The notes: generated from the sequence alone by a model not told the origin. Positions 51,019 through 60,846 are shown, counted from the stretch's first letter. The stretch is DNA of 64,000 nucleotides from Hyphomicrobiales bacterium (GCA_900473185.1 UCKU01000003.1:112382-176381), one strand, 5' to 3'. Numbers and translations: made by a program.

Positions 51019-52503
51019 ATGACAATCCAGTTTGGGATCAGACGCCTGTTGCGAACGCCTATGTCGTTCGTCTTCCTGTCAATTGCTTCGATGGCCATTC
51101 CGACCGCACCTGAGGCCAGGGCCGCTTCCCTGACGGAAGAGGAAGCGCGTGAGATCGGCATCGAAGCCTATGTCTATTTCTATCCGCTGATAACGATGGA
51201 CATCACGCGCAAGCAGCTGACCAACATGGAACCGAAGGAGGGGTCGATCGGCGGCCCGGCCAACCGGTTCGCCAATATCCGCGAGTTTCCACCGGCGGAC
51301 ATGAAGGCCGTGGTCCGGCCGAATTTCGACACGCTCTATTCGAGCGGCTGGCTTGATCTCACCAAGGAACCGGTGGTGGTTACCGCGCCGGATACCGGAG
51401 GCCGCTATTACCTCCTGCCGATGCTGGACATGTGGACGGATGTGTTTGCCGCGCCGGGCTGGCGAACGACCGGAACATCAGTCGGAAACTTCCTGATCGC
51501 CTCGCCCGGCTGGAGGCCCGAGCTTCGCGACACGTTCGGCGAATTCAAGCTGCCGGAGGGAACTGAACGGATCGATGCTCCGACGCCCTATGTCTGGATC
51601 ATCGGCCGCACCAAAACCGATGGCCCTGATGACTACAATGCCGTTCACAAGATCCAGGACGGTTACAAGATCACGCCGCTGTCGCAATGGGGCAAAGGCG
51701 CCAAGCAGGCGGAGGTTAAAATAGACCCTTCCATTGACATGAAGACGCCACCGAAGACTCAGGCCGATACGGCTTCGGCGAAAGACTATTTCGCTTACGC
51801 TGCCGAACTGCTGAAACTTCATCCGCCGCATAGCACCGATCAGCCTATCATTGCCCGCATGAAGCAGATCGGCATCGAGCCCGGCAAGAGCTTCGATCTT
51901 TCCAAGGCCGATCCTGTCGTCCAGAAAGCGTTGAAGACGGCGCCGCAGGATGCGCAGGCGCTCATGGGCTGGAAGCTGAAGACATTGGCACGGGTGGTCA
52001 ATGGCTGGTCGATGAACACCGACACGATGGGCGTCTACGGCAATTACTACCTGAAACGGGCGATCGTGGCGCAACAGGGACTTGGCGCCAATCTGCCTGA
52101 GGACGCCATCTATCCGCTGAACCTTGCGGATGAAAGCGGCAACGCGCTCAATGGACAAAGCAATTACACGCTCCATTTCGAAAAGGAGAACATTCCGCCG
52201 GTCAACGCTTTCTGGTCCGTCACCCTCTATGACAACGACGGCTTCCAGGTCGCCAATCCGCTCAACCGGTTCGCCGTCAGCAGCTGGATGCCGTTCCAGT
52301 TTAATGCCGACGGCTCGCTAGACCTCTATTTCCAGACGGAAAGCCCCGGCAAGGACAAGGAATGGAACTGGCTGCCGGCGCCGAACGGACCTTACAATCT
52401 GACGATGAGGCTCTATGCGCCGAAGGGTAGCGCGCTGATCGGCAAGTGGAACCCGCCGCCGGTGACGCGTGCGGCGCCAGCAGCTCCGCTCGCGGCTCAG
52501 TGA
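51019..52503 (+). CDS. Secreted DUF1254/DUF1214 protein
   Basis: A 494-residue protein with a probable signal peptide (VFLSIASMAIPTAPEARA). DUF1254 (EIGIEAYVYFYPLITMDITR, NFDTLYSSGWLDL) is followed by DUF1214 (NYYLKRAIVAQQGLGANLPE, PVNAFWSVTLYDNDGF). Members occur often in rhizobia and pseudomonads and have no proven activity. GGGGGAAACGCAC lies before ATG 51019, preferred to the frame open from 50506. Confidence 0.88.
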   Translation: MTIQFGIRRLLRTPMSFVFLSIASMAIPTAPEARAASLTEEEAREIGIEAYVYFYPLITMDITRKQLTNMEPKEGSIGGPANRFANIREFPPADMKAVVRPNFDTLYSSGWLDLTKEPVVVTAPDTGGRYYLLPMLDMWTDVFAAPGWRTTGTSVGNFLIASPGWRPELRDTFGEFKLPEGTERIDAPTPYVWIIGRTKTDGPDDYNAVHKIQDGYKITPLSQWGKGAKQAEVKIDPSIDMKTPPKTQADTASAKDYFAYAAELLKLHPPHSTDQPIIARMKQIGIEPGKSFDLSKADPVVQKALKTAPQDAQALMGWKLKTLARVVNGWSMNTDTMGVYGNYYLKRAIVAQQGLGANLPEDAIYPLNLADESGNALNGQSNYTLHFEKENIPPVNAFWSVTLYDNDGFQVANPLNRFAVSSWMPFQFNADGSLDLYFQTESPGKDKEWNWLPAPNGPYNLTMRLYAPKGSALIGKWNPPPVTRAAPAAPLAAQ

Positions 52504-52622
52504 GAAGGCTAAAAGGATCGGAAGCCTTTGGGGGCGCGCCATGATCCAAGCGCGTCCCGCCAAGCCTTTCTTTTCCAACGACAGTTCGACCTGCATCGAA
52601 GCATTTCGCGCCCGCAGCCGGT

Positions 52623-52639
52623 AAACAGACGGTCTGTTT
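52623..52639. promoter_or_regulatory. TetR-type palindrome before eamA-like gene
   Basis: AAACAGAC-G-GTCTGTTT, perfect 8-bp arms around one base, 25 bases upstream of the transporter ATG. The sequence resembles operators of TetR-family repressors. No TetR gene lies in the window, so the regulator is elsewhere. Confidence 0.65.
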
Positions 52640-52664
52640 TACACTGCTGACGAACGGGACTGCG

Positions 52665-53570
52665 ATGGAAAAGACGGCAACGATGACAACGGAGCTGGCG
52701 CTGCTGCTGGCGCTTTCGGCGCTCTGGGGCGCCTCCTACACCTTCATCAAGATCGGCGTCGAAACCATCCCGCCGCTGACACTGGTGGCAGCACGGACGC
52801 TCATCGCCGGCGTGCTGCTTCTCGCCATCATCCGGTGGCGTGGCCTCAAGCTGCCGCGCGACCGAAAGACCTGGGCCTATTTCCTGTTTCAGGCCTGCCT
52901 CAACAGCGTCTTGCCCTTCACGCTGATTGCTTGGGCTGAGCGCACGACCGATGCCGGCCTGGCGGCAATCCTGAATTCCACGACACCGATCTTCGCCTTT
53001 CTGATCACGGCACTGGTTACCCGGCACGAGGCCCTCACAGGCCGCAAACTCTTCGGCGTGTCGGCGGGGTTGGCCGGCACCGCGCTGGTCATTGGCCTTG
53101 GCGCGCTCGGCACTCTGGGGCAGGGGCTTTGGGCGCAGCTTGCGATCGTCGCCGCCACGATCTGCTATGCGGGCGCTGCCGTCTTCGGGCGGAATTTCAG
53201 GGCGCTCGATTCGATGATGCCGGCCGCCGGTTCGTTGCTCTCAGGGGCGGTGATCCTCATCCCCATCAGCATCGCCATCGATGCCCCCTGGACATTGCGC
53301 CCGAGCCTCGATTCCATCTTCGCGCTCCTTGCCCTCTCGGTCTTCTCAACGGCGCTCGCCTTCGTGATCTATTTCCGTCTCATGCGGACGCTCGGTTCGG
53401 TCGGCGCCACGGCCCAGGCCTATCTCCGGGTGCCGATCGGCGTTGCAATCGGTGTCGTCTTCCTCGGCGAAACGCTGTCCTCCACGGCAGGTCTTGGGCT
53501 TGCCTGCGTCATGGCCGGCGTCATCGCAATGACGCTGCCCACCCGAGCGCGGGTCCGTCAGGCGGTCTAA
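52665..53570 (+). CDS. EamA/DMT-family transporter
   Basis: A 301-residue transporter with ten predicted membrane segments. ALWGASYTFIKIGVETIPPL and AILNSTTPIFAFLITALVT belong to the first half; GSVGATAQAYLRVPIGVAIG to the second. Export of small metabolites or drugs is the family role. A perfect 17-bp palindrome just upstream suggests repression by an unseen TetR protein. Confidence 0.87.
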   Translation: MEKTATMTTELALLLALSALWGASYTFIKIGVETIPPLTLVAARTLIAGVLLLAIIRWRGLKLPRDRKTWAYFLFQACLNSVLPFTLIAWAERTTDAGLAAILNSTTPIFAFLITALVTRHEALTGRKLFGVSAGLAGTALVIGLGALGTLGQGLWAQLAIVAATICYAGAAVFGRNFRALDSMMPAAGSLLSGAVILIPISIAIDAPWTLRPSLDSIFALLALSVFSTALAFVIYFRLMRTLGSVGATAQAYLRVPIGVAIGVVFLGETLSSTAGLGLACVMAGVIAMTLPTRARVRQAV

Positions 53571-53668
53571 TCCGCAATCGCTTATTCGACTGAGATCGAA
53601 AATCGCCTGTTGTCATCGCGCTGTCATTAATGATGAGGATACGGGTCGGCGCAATGGGGGATGTTGGC

Positions 53669-54895
53669 GTGGATGCAAAAGAAATGACCGAGGAGAAGAC
53701 GGCGGCTCCACCGGCAGGTACGCCTGCGGAGGTGTTCGGCGCCTTCCTGAAGCTTGGCCTCACCTCGTTCGGCGGACCGATCGCGCATCTCGGTTATTTC
53801 CGCGACGAGCTTGTGACGCGTCGCAAATGGATCGACGAGAAGGGTTATGCCGATCTCGTCGCCCTCTGTCAGTTTCTTCCCGGTCCCGCATCGAGCCAGG
53901 TCGGCTTTGCCATGGGCCTCTTACGCGGTGGGCCGCTGGGGGCGCTTGCGGCGTGGAGCGCATTCACGCTTCCGTCCGCGCTGATCCTGTTCATCTTCGC
54001 AACCGCCGCCACCGCGCTCGACAATCCTCTCGGACAGGGCCTGCTGCACGGATTGAAGCTCGTTGCCGTTTCTGTCGTGGCACAAGCCGTCTGGGGCATG
54101 GCACGATCGCTGACACCCGACAAGCCGCGCGCCGGCATCGCGCTGGCCGCGATTTTTATCGTGACATCAGGGGGAGCGTTCGGCCAGCTCGCAGCCATCA
54201 TGCTGGGTGCGATTTCAGGGCTCGTGCTTTGTCGCGAGGCCGCCATCGAGCACAAGGCAAGTTTTTCGTTCGGTATATCGCGATCATCAGGCGTCGCTTG
54301 TCTGCTGGCATTCCTGCTCCTGCTGTTCGGACTGCCGCTCATCGTTTCCATCATGGATTTGCAGGGGCTGCGCCTCTTCGATGCCTTCTATCGCTCAGGC
54401 GCGCTGGTGTTTGGCGGCGGCCATGTTGTCCTGCCGCTGCTCGAGGCGGAGGTCGTGAGGCCGGGCTGGGTTTCGGAAAACGCGTTTCTCGCCGGTTACG
54501 GTGTCGCACAGGCTGCGCCGGGTCCGCTTTTCACGTTTTCGGCCTATCTCGGGGCGGTGATGGGGCCGGCTCCCAACGGTGTCATGGGCGCGGCCATCGC
54601 TCTGGTCGCCATCTTTCTGCCGGGCTTTCTGCTGCTCGTCGGCACCCTGCCTTTCTGGGACAGGCTCAGCACCTATCCGCTGGCGCAGGCGGCCATGCGG
54701 GGTGCAAATGCCGCCGTGGTCGGCGTGCTGGGGGCCGCACTCTACAATCCGGTATGGACAAGCGCGGTCCTTACATCGGCCGATTTTGCTCTTGCCCTGT
54801 CCGGCTTCCTTCTGCTGGTGGTCTGGAAGGCGCCGCCATGGATCGTCGTGGTGCTGATGGCAGCAAGTGCGATCCTGCTGCAGCTTTCCGCCTGA
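53669..54895 (+). CDS. chrA: Chromate transporter ChrA
   Basis: A 408-residue ChrA with two homologous halves, each about six segments. First half: LKLGLTSFGGPIAHLGYFRD and CQFLPGPASSQVGFAMGLLR. Second: SGALVFGGGHVVLPLLEAEV and AQAAPGPLFTFSAYLGAVM. It exports chromate in proton exchange. GTG 53669 with GGGGG eight bases upstream is chosen; ATG 53630 is also open. Confidence 0.88.
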   Translation: MDAKEMTEEKTAAPPAGTPAEVFGAFLKLGLTSFGGPIAHLGYFRDELVTRRKWIDEKGYADLVALCQFLPGPASSQVGFAMGLLRGGPLGALAAWSAFTLPSALILFIFATAATALDNPLGQGLLHGLKLVAVSVVAQAVWGMARSLTPDKPRAGIALAAIFIVTSGGAFGQLAAIMLGAISGLVLCREAAIEHKASFSFGISRSSGVACLLAFLLLLFGLPLIVSIMDLQGLRLFDAFYRSGALVFGGGHVVLPLLEAEVVRPGWVSENAFLAGYGVAQAAPGPLFTFSAYLGAVMGPAPNGVMGAAIALVAIFLPGFLLLVGTLPFWDRLSTYPLAQAAMRGANAAVVGVLGAALYNPVWTSAVLTSADFALALSGFLLLVVWKAPPWIVVVLMAASAILLQLSA

Positions 54896-54910
54896 ACCGT
54901 ATCGGGCCAG

Positions 54911-55822
54911 TCAATCCTTTGGCGACAAAACGGCTTCTATCGCCGCCCATGCCATCAGGCCAAGCCTTGCATCCGCCGCATCATTGCCGCCATGGGCGTG
55001 AAGGCTGGAGCGGGGTGTCGTCTCGCCTGGAAACAGCACCCGATGGCCCGCCTCGGGGTCAACGACCAGTGACACCGGCCTGCCGCTTCTTTCGCGCCGA
55101 CTGGCAAGCTCACGCGCAAACCTCTCCGATGGCCAGAGTGCATCGTCGCCGCCAGCCACGAGGACGAGATCTGCGGTGGCCTTCTCGATGGGAATGTGCG
55201 TTCGCCGCAATGTTTGCTCGTCCGTATCCAGGCACTTTTCGAAGAAGGAGCGATAGGACACGAGCCCATCGCGATAGTCCCGCTCCCAGGCGGGATCGGC
55301 GCGGACGAATTCCAACGGCTCTCCCTTCCAGGACCAGGATGAACGTTCGGGCCATTCTCTGCCGTCCTTGCCGGGACCGATATTGCCCCAGACAACCGAG
55401 CTCGGGCTGATCGCTATAACTGCGTTCACGCGCGGGTCGAGGGTGGCGACAAGCAAGGCCGCCTCTGCGCCTTTCGATGTCCCGACGAAGACGATCCGCC
55501 GGCACCCCCGCGAGATCAGGTAGTCCGTGGCGTCACAGAAGGTTTCCAGCGGGATCTCGCAGATGCCGGGCGATTGCCCCGTTGCGCCGAACCATTGCAG
55601 CGCCAGTGCTTTCGCGTCAGCCTCGACAAACAATCTGGCACGATCGATATCGACCCTGCCGCTGGAACCGCTGAGCACGACGACACCGGTCTCATTCGAG
55701 TCGGGCCGCGAGACGAATGCGCCGTTTACCCGGCCTTCGAGCCGTTCGATTTTGCAGCCGTCCATCGCGCTTGTTACCATGCTGACATCATGTTGAATTA
55801 TCGGATGGTTCTCGACTGTCAC
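54911..55822 (-). CDS. BAAT-C-like acyl hydrolase/dienelactone-hydrolase-like protein
   Basis: A 303-residue alpha/beta hydrolase similar to the C-terminal domain of acyl-CoA:bile-acid acyltransferase/thioesterases. VGTSKGAEAALLVATLDPRV includes the nucleophile Ser, LVAGGDDALWPS the acid and DPEAGHRVLFPG the His. The start is uncertain: GTG 55822 is 17 bases from the divergent methyltransferase gene and ATG 55780 is also open; neither has a clear ribosome-binding site. Confidence 0.8.
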   Translation of the reverse strand: MTVENHPIIQHDVSMVTSAMDGCKIERLEGRVNGAFVSRPDSNETGVVVLSGSSGRVDIDRARLFVEADAKALALQWFGATGQSPGICEIPLETFCDATDYLISRGCRRIVFVGTSKGAEAALLVATLDPRVNAVIAISPSSVVWGNIGPGKDGREWPERSSWSWKGEPLEFVRADPAWERDYRDGLVSYRSFFEKCLDTDEQTLRRTHIPIEKATADLVLVAGGDDALWPSERFARELASRRERSGRPVSLVVDPEAGHRVLFPGETTPRSSLHAHGGNDAADARLGLMAWAAIEAVLSPKD

Positions 55823-55839
55823 TGAGGACGGAGCCTATC

Positions 55840-56619
55840 ATGGTCGAGCATGCGCGTGCAGGGGCCTCTTTCGAGGATGCCAATGTCGTCAGCAACTATC
55901 CCTACCGTCCGCCATATCCCGAGGCGATCTACGAGAAGCTGCTGGCCATCGCGCCGAAACGCGGCTGTCTGCTGGATATAGGCTGCGGCCCCGGCAAGAT
56001 TTCACGGCCGCTCTCACGGCATTTCGAAAAGGTCATTGCTGTCGATCCATCCCGCCACATGATCGAACTCGGTCAGGGCCTGGAGGAGGGGCGCGCACGC
56101 AATCTTCACTGGATCGTCGGTTTCGCCGAGGATGCAGATATCCCCGATCGTCCCGACCTCATCGTTGCTGCCGCGAGCATTCACTGGATGGATCACAAAC
56201 GCCTTTTCGCACGGCTGAAAACCTATGCCGCCGCCGATCACCGGGTGGCCGTCATATCAGGAGATGCGCCTTTCCAACCAGCCTGGGAAGCGGACTGGCA
56301 GTCTTTTCTCATCAGGTGGGTTCCTGCCATAACGGGTGAGGCGTTCGATCCCATTGGCAAGCGAGAGGACTGGTCGGCCTATAAGGCGTTCCTCGACATC
56401 GAAGGCTCCGAGCATTTCCACTCCGCTCCTTTCGAGCAAAGCGTCGAAGACTTCATTCGTAGCCAGCATTCGCGCGATACGTTCGCGCCATCCCGTCTGG
56501 CCGGCAGGATGACCGAGTTCGACGGAGAGCTCGGCGAGATGCTCGCTCCCTATGCTCGCGAGGGAAAACTGAGTTTCATCGTCAGGACGAAACTGGTCTG
56601 GGGCTCGATCAGGTTATGA
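55840..56619 (+). CDS. SAM-dependent methyltransferase
   Basis: A 259-residue class I methyltransferase. LLDIGCGPGKISRPL is SAM-binding motif I and VIAVDPSRHMIELG is motif II. GGAG seven bases before the ATG. Substrate unknown. It is divergent from the BAAT-like gene and convergent with another methyltransferase. Confidence 0.9.
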   Translation: MVEHARAGASFEDANVVSNYPYRPPYPEAIYEKLLAIAPKRGCLLDIGCGPGKISRPLSRHFEKVIAVDPSRHMIELGQGLEEGRARNLHWIVGFAEDADIPDRPDLIVAAASIHWMDHKRLFARLKTYAAADHRVAVISGDAPFQPAWEADWQSFLIRWVPAITGEAFDPIGKREDWSAYKAFLDIEGSEHFHSAPFEQSVEDFIRSQHSRDTFAPSRLAGRMTEFDGELGEMLAPYAREGKLSFIVRTKLVWGSIRL

Positions 56620-56667
56620 TCTGCATGTGCCCAAAACCGCAATCCGGCCCGTCAAGATGTTGAACTT

Positions 56668-57480
56668 CTAGGCCGCTGCTAGGATGACGTGAGCCTGAAT
56701 TTTTGCGGCAACCTCACCGTCGCCATGCCGGTCGGCAATCGCGGATGCGGCACAGTCGGTCGCAACGTCCAGTTTTCCCGGAGCTCTGGCTTCGATTTCG
56801 CTGCGAAGGACGGTCCCGTGGCAATAGGCGAGGGCAGGAATCCGCGGCGAGGATGCGCGGCTTTGTTCGGCTTTCGTTTCGATCACCACATCAGAGAAAC
56901 CCGCCTCTTCCAGCTCGGCGCGGATCAGCGCCTTGTCATAATAGCCATGCGGCGTGCGGGCCAGGAAGCGCGGCGGATCATCCGGAAACATCGTCGCAAG
57001 GGCCTTCGTCACATCGTCGGCAAAGACATTCTCCTCGATGCGGTCCCATACGTTGAACAGGAAATGTCCGCCGGGCTTCAGGACACGCCTTGCTTCGCGG
57101 TAGCCGGATATGCGGTTCGGGAAGAACATCGCGCCAAACTGACAGCAGACAAGATCGAAGGCGGCATTTTCAAAGGGCAGCGCCAGAGCATCCGCCTGGC
57201 GCCATTCCAGGCGACTGTCTAAGCCTTGCTGCGAAGCGGCATAGTCGAGCATCGGCTGGTTGAGATCGGTGATGATATAGCGTACGCCCGACGACAGTTT
57301 CGGCGCCATTGCGCGGGTGACGACCCCGGTGCCTGCTGCGGTTTCCAAAACGGCGCCGGGCGACAGGGATGCCGCTCTCCGGGCAAGATCCACGGCAAAG
57401 GGCTCGAAAATCAGCGGCACCATGTAGTGGTCGTAGTTTTCCGGGATCGAGCCGACGAACAGCTTGTCCTTTTCCAGCAT
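56668..57480 (-). CDS. SAM-dependent methyltransferase (UbiE-like)
   Basis: A 270-residue class I methyltransferase. VLETAAGTGVVTRAMAPKLS is motif I, YIITDLNQPMLDYAASQQGL motif II and FDLVCCQFGAMFFPNRISGY motif III. The order is like UbiE/COQ5-type enzymes, but the substrate is not assigned. AAGG eight bases before ATG 57480; the longer frame begins with GTG 57489. Confidence 0.9.
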   Translation of the reverse strand: MLEKDKLFVGSIPENYDHYMVPLIFEPFAVDLARRAASLSPGAVLETAAGTGVVTRAMAPKLSSGVRYIITDLNQPMLDYAASQQGLDSRLEWRQADALALPFENAAFDLVCCQFGAMFFPNRISGYREARRVLKPGGHFLFNVWDRIEENVFADDVTKALATMFPDDPPRFLARTPHGYYDKALIRAELEEAGFSDVVIETKAEQSRASSPRIPALAYCHGTVLRSEIEARAPGKLDVATDCAASAIADRHGDGEVAAKIQAHVILAAA

Positions 57481-57535
57481 TGTCGTCACCTTCCACCGCC
57501 CAATAGGGCGTCAAACACATCGGTTTCACTGCCGC

Positions 57536-58267
57536 TCACAGCCGCAGGCTGTCATCCAGCCAGACCCGGAAGCCGCCGCGGAAGGCGTTGTCGTTGTTGC
57601 CGCGCCGGCATTTGGGCGGCAGATCCTTCAGCTTTTCGACGTTGCCGCCACCGATGACGATATAGTCAGGCAGCAGGGCGGCGGCCAGGCGGTCGGCGAC
57701 GTCGAAGACCGATTTTCGCCATCTGCCCTTACCGCGACCTTCCAGGCCGCGTTCGCCGACATAATCCTCGAACGTCGCCTTCTTGTAGGGCATATGCGCC
57801 AGTTCGAGCGGCATGCAGACGTTCTCGGCGATCATCGCCGAACCGAGTCCCGTGCCGAGGCCGAGGAAGAGCATACGGCCGTCCTCGTAGCTGCCGATCG
57901 CCTGCATCAGCGCGTCATTGACCATACGCACGGGCTTGCCGAGGGCTTTTTCGAAATCGAAGCCTTTCCATCCGCCGCCGAGGTTAAACGGATCGGCCGC
58001 GGGGCGGTGGGCAGCGACGGGGCCGGGGTAACCCATGGCGACAACGTCATAGTGCCAGTCGGCGGTCAGATCGGTGAGGGCCGCGACCATCTTCGCCGCC
58101 GTCATCGCGCGCCCCGATACGACCGAGCGTCGCTCGCTGCCACTGCTGAGTTCCGCCTTCACATGCGAGCCGCCGATATCGACGGCGAGCACGATGCGGT
58201 CGGCTGGCGCCGCAACCTTCGGCTGGGCTCGCTCACGTGTCCGCTTTTCTTCCATTGTGTCAGCCAT
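57536..58267 (-). CDS. ppgK: ROK-family polyphosphate glucokinase
   Basis: A 243-residue ROK kinase. LAVDIGGSHVKAELSSGSER is the phosphate-binding motif, GYPGPVAAHRP and NLGGGWKGFDFEKALGKPVR are sugar-site motifs, and LGLGTGLGSAMI is the second phosphate loop. It lacks a DNA-binding domain, so it is an enzyme rather than a regulator; ROK polyphosphate glucokinases phosphorylate glucose with polyphosphate or ATP. Divergent from a glucoamylase gene whose product releases glucose. Confidence 0.85.
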   Translation of the reverse strand: MADTMEEKRTRERAQPKVAAPADRIVLAVDIGGSHVKAELSSGSERRSVVSGRAMTAAKMVAALTDLTADWHYDVVAMGYPGPVAAHRPAADPFNLGGGWKGFDFEKALGKPVRMVNDALMQAIGSYEDGRMLFLGLGTGLGSAMIAENVCMPLELAHMPYKKATFEDYVGERGLEGRGKGRWRKSVFDVADRLAAALLPDYIVIGGGNVEKLKDLPPKCRRGNNDNAFRGGFRVWLDDSLRL

Positions 58268-58335
58268 GGTTGCTGCTCCTCTCCGGCTGTACCGTTATTC
58301 CTTCTCGCGCTATTTTATCGGGCGCAAGATCGTAG

Positions 58336-58351
58336 CCGGCTGTCAAGCCGG
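58336..58351. promoter_or_regulatory. Small dyad between ppgK and GH15 gene
   Basis: CCGGCT-GTCA-AGCCGG, a perfect 6-bp dyad in the divergent spacer. It may be an operator for one of the two genes, or an incidental hairpin. Confidence 0.3.
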
Positions 58352-58422
58352 TATATTGCAGATCGCTTAATTTCATCTCAGGATGGCAGAGAACACGAGC
58401 AAATAGAGCGGAGGAACAGCAC

Positions 58423-60846
58423 TTGGCCTTTCCGACACGACCACCCGGTTCCGTCGAACCGCCAGGTGCGCCGGGCATCGAGCCCCGATGGACGTCCAGC
58501 GACAAGAGCGCTGTTGGTACCGCCGTCAGTTCGGCAAGCTGCGTCTGGTTCACGGCAAGCCACGGCATCCTCAACGAGATCTACGCGCCACGGCTCGATA
58601 TGGCCTGCGTGCGCGATTTCGGTTTCATCGTCACGGCTAAGGGCTATTTCTCCGAGGAGAAGCGCGACGCCGATCACAGCGTGCAGGCGATCGAGGACGG
58701 CGTCCCGGCCTTCCGCCTCGTCAATACCGCCCGCGACGGGCGTTATCGCATCACCAAGACTATCTTTTCAGACCCTGAGCGCGAGGTGGTGCTGCAGGAC
58801 ATCCGCTTCGAGGCACTGATAGGCAATCTCTCGGACTACCGGCTGCATGCGCTTGTTGCCCCACATCTCGTCAATGGCGGCGCCGACAACAACGGCTGGT
58901 ATGATGATTTCAAGGGCCGGCAGATGCTGTTTGCCGAGGGTTCCGGGCGGTCGCTCGCCATTGCCGCTTCGGTGCCCTGGCTTGCGCGGTCAGTGGGCTA
59001 TGTCGGCATTTCCGACGGCTGGCAGACGCTGTCGCGCGGCGAGGGGCTGAATGAGGAATACCGCTGCGCCACATCCGGCAATATCGCGCTGTCAGGAACG
59101 CTGGATATGCGGGCAGGCGAGGGGCAAGCTGGCCAAGGAAAGGCGCTGATCGCCATAGGCTTCGGCACGCAGCCGGAGGAAGCTGCCGTGCGCACGCTTC
59201 TCAGCCTTGAGCAGGGCGTTGAGCCGACGCTGAAACATTATCGCAGCGGCTGGCGGGAGTGGCAGTCCGGCCTGCTTGCGCTCGACGAGCCACATGATCC
59301 GACCCAGCTCAACCGCTATCGCGTCAGCACCGGCGTGCTCGCCACCCATCGCGACGATGCCTCCGGCGCCATCATCGCCAGCCTTTCCATCCCCTGGGGC
59401 TTCAGCAAAGGCGATGACGACCTTGGTGGTTATCATCTGGTGTGGACGCGCGACCTGGTGGAAACGGCGGGCGGTCTGCTCGCGGCCGGGGCCACCGCGG
59501 ATGCACGCTCCGTGCTCGACTATCTCGCTGTCATCCAGGAAGCGGACGGCCATTGGGTGCAGAATGCCTGGCTCGACGGCAGACCCTACTGGTACGGCAT
59601 CCAGATGGATGAGACGGCCTTTCCCATACTGCTCTACGATATGCTGCTGCGTGCGGGAGCGATCGACGCCTCGGAGAGGGGACGTTATCTGCCCATGGTC
59701 GAGGCGGCTGCGGGCTATATCGTCAGAAACGGTCCCGCCACCCAGGAGGATCGCTGGGAAGAGGATGCCGGCTACTCGCCGTTTACGCTTGCCGTGGAGA
59801 TTGCCGGCCTGCTTGCGGCGGCCGATGCTGTGGAAGCGGCCGGGCGGCTGGATGCGGCGCACTATCTGCGCGAGGTCGCCGACGGCTGGAACGAGCGCAT
59901 CGAGGAATGGACCTACGCCACCGATACCGAACTGTCGCGCCGTCTCGGCGTCGAAGGCTATTATGTGCGCATCGCCTCGGCGACAGACGGCAGCCTGTCA
60001 CTGCGGCGTGACTTCATTCCGATCCGCAATCGGGACGATCTCGGCGAGACGCTTGAAGCGGACCTGCTGATCAGCCCCGACGCACTGGCGCTGGTGCGCT
60101 TCGGTCTCCGGGCCGCCGACGACCCGCGCATGCTCGGCACAGTCGCGGCAATCGATGCGGAGCTGCGCCGTGACCTCCCGGCCGGTCCCTACTGGTATCG
60201 CTACAATGACGACGGCTATGGCGAGCGCATCGGCGGCGCACCCTTTGCCGGCAGCGGTGTCGGCAGGCTCTGGCCGCTGCTGACCGGCGAGCGCGCCCAT
60301 TATGAACTCGCCGCCGGGCGAGCAGACGAAGCGCAGCGGATGCTTGCTGCGCTGGAAGCTTCGGCAAGCGAAGGTGGGCTCTTGCCCGAACAGATCTGGG
60401 ACAGCGAGGACGTGCCGCAGCGCGAGCTTTTCCTCGGCCGACCCTCGGGCAGCGCCATGCCGCTCGTCTGGGCGCATGCCGAACATATCAAGCTCCTGCG
60501 CTCGCTGCGCGACGGCGTGATCTTCGACATGCCGCCCCAGACCTTTGCCCGCTATGTCGCAGCAAAGCCGGCGCCGGCACCATTCTCCTGGCGGCTGACA
60601 GCCCGACGCGATCAGATGCCGGCGGGCCGGCGGCTCCGCATCGAACTGCCTGAGCCCGCTATGGTGCGCTGGTCTACCGACGGCTGGGCAAGTGCTGCCG
60701 ACAGCCCATGCCGCGACACCGGCTTCGGCACTCACGTCTTCGACCTGCCGACACAGACGCTCGGCCCCGGCATGATCGACTTCACGATCTTCTGGAAGGA
60801 TGCGCAGCGCTGGGAGGGCGCTGATTTCAAGGTCGATGTGGTTTGA
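58423..60846 (+). CDS. GH15 glucoamylase/glucodextranase-like protein
   Basis: An 807-residue glycosidase. The N-terminal beta-sandwich (GILNEIYAPRLDMACVRDFG onward) is a glucodextranase N-domain; the alpha/alpha barrel follows. The general acid Glu is in RWEEDAGYSPFTLAVEIAG and the catalytic base Glu in LLPEQIWDSED. The C-terminal 100 residues form a beta domain. No signal peptide is seen, so it may act inside the cell on alpha-glucans. TTG 58423 has GGAGG eight bases upstream. Divergent from ppgK, which would phosphorylate the glucose released. Confidence 0.9.
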   Translation: MAFPTRPPGSVEPPGAPGIEPRWTSSDKSAVGTAVSSASCVWFTASHGILNEIYAPRLDMACVRDFGFIVTAKGYFSEEKRDADHSVQAIEDGVPAFRLVNTARDGRYRITKTIFSDPEREVVLQDIRFEALIGNLSDYRLHALVAPHLVNGGADNNGWYDDFKGRQMLFAEGSGRSLAIAASVPWLARSVGYVGISDGWQTLSRGEGLNEEYRCATSGNIALSGTLDMRAGEGQAGQGKALIAIGFGTQPEEAAVRTLLSLEQGVEPTLKHYRSGWREWQSGLLALDEPHDPTQLNRYRVSTGVLATHRDDASGAIIASLSIPWGFSKGDDDLGGYHLVWTRDLVETAGGLLAAGATADARSVLDYLAVIQEADGHWVQNAWLDGRPYWYGIQMDETAFPILLYDMLLRAGAIDASERGRYLPMVEAAAGYIVRNGPATQEDRWEEDAGYSPFTLAVEIAGLLAAADAVEAAGRLDAAHYLREVADGWNERIEEWTYATDTELSRRLGVEGYYVRIASATDGSLSLRRDFIPIRNRDDLGETLEADLLISPDALALVRFGLRAADDPRMLGTVAAIDAELRRDLPAGPYWYRYNDDGYGERIGGAPFAGSGVGRLWPLLTGERAHYELAAGRADEAQRMLAALEASASEGGLLPEQIWDSEDVPQRELFLGRPSGSAMPLVWAHAEHIKLLRSLRDGVIFDMPPQTFARYVAAKPAPAPFSWRLTARRDQMPAGRRLRIELPEPAMVRWSTDGWASAADSPCRDTGFGTHVFDLPTQTLGPGMIDFTIFWKDAQRWEGADFKVDVV

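Noticed and set aside
53827-55410. 527-codon plus-strand ORF overlapping chrA and the BAAT-like gene
   Set aside because: Arg-rich shadow frame. ChrA duplicated motifs and the hydrolase triad explain the DNA.
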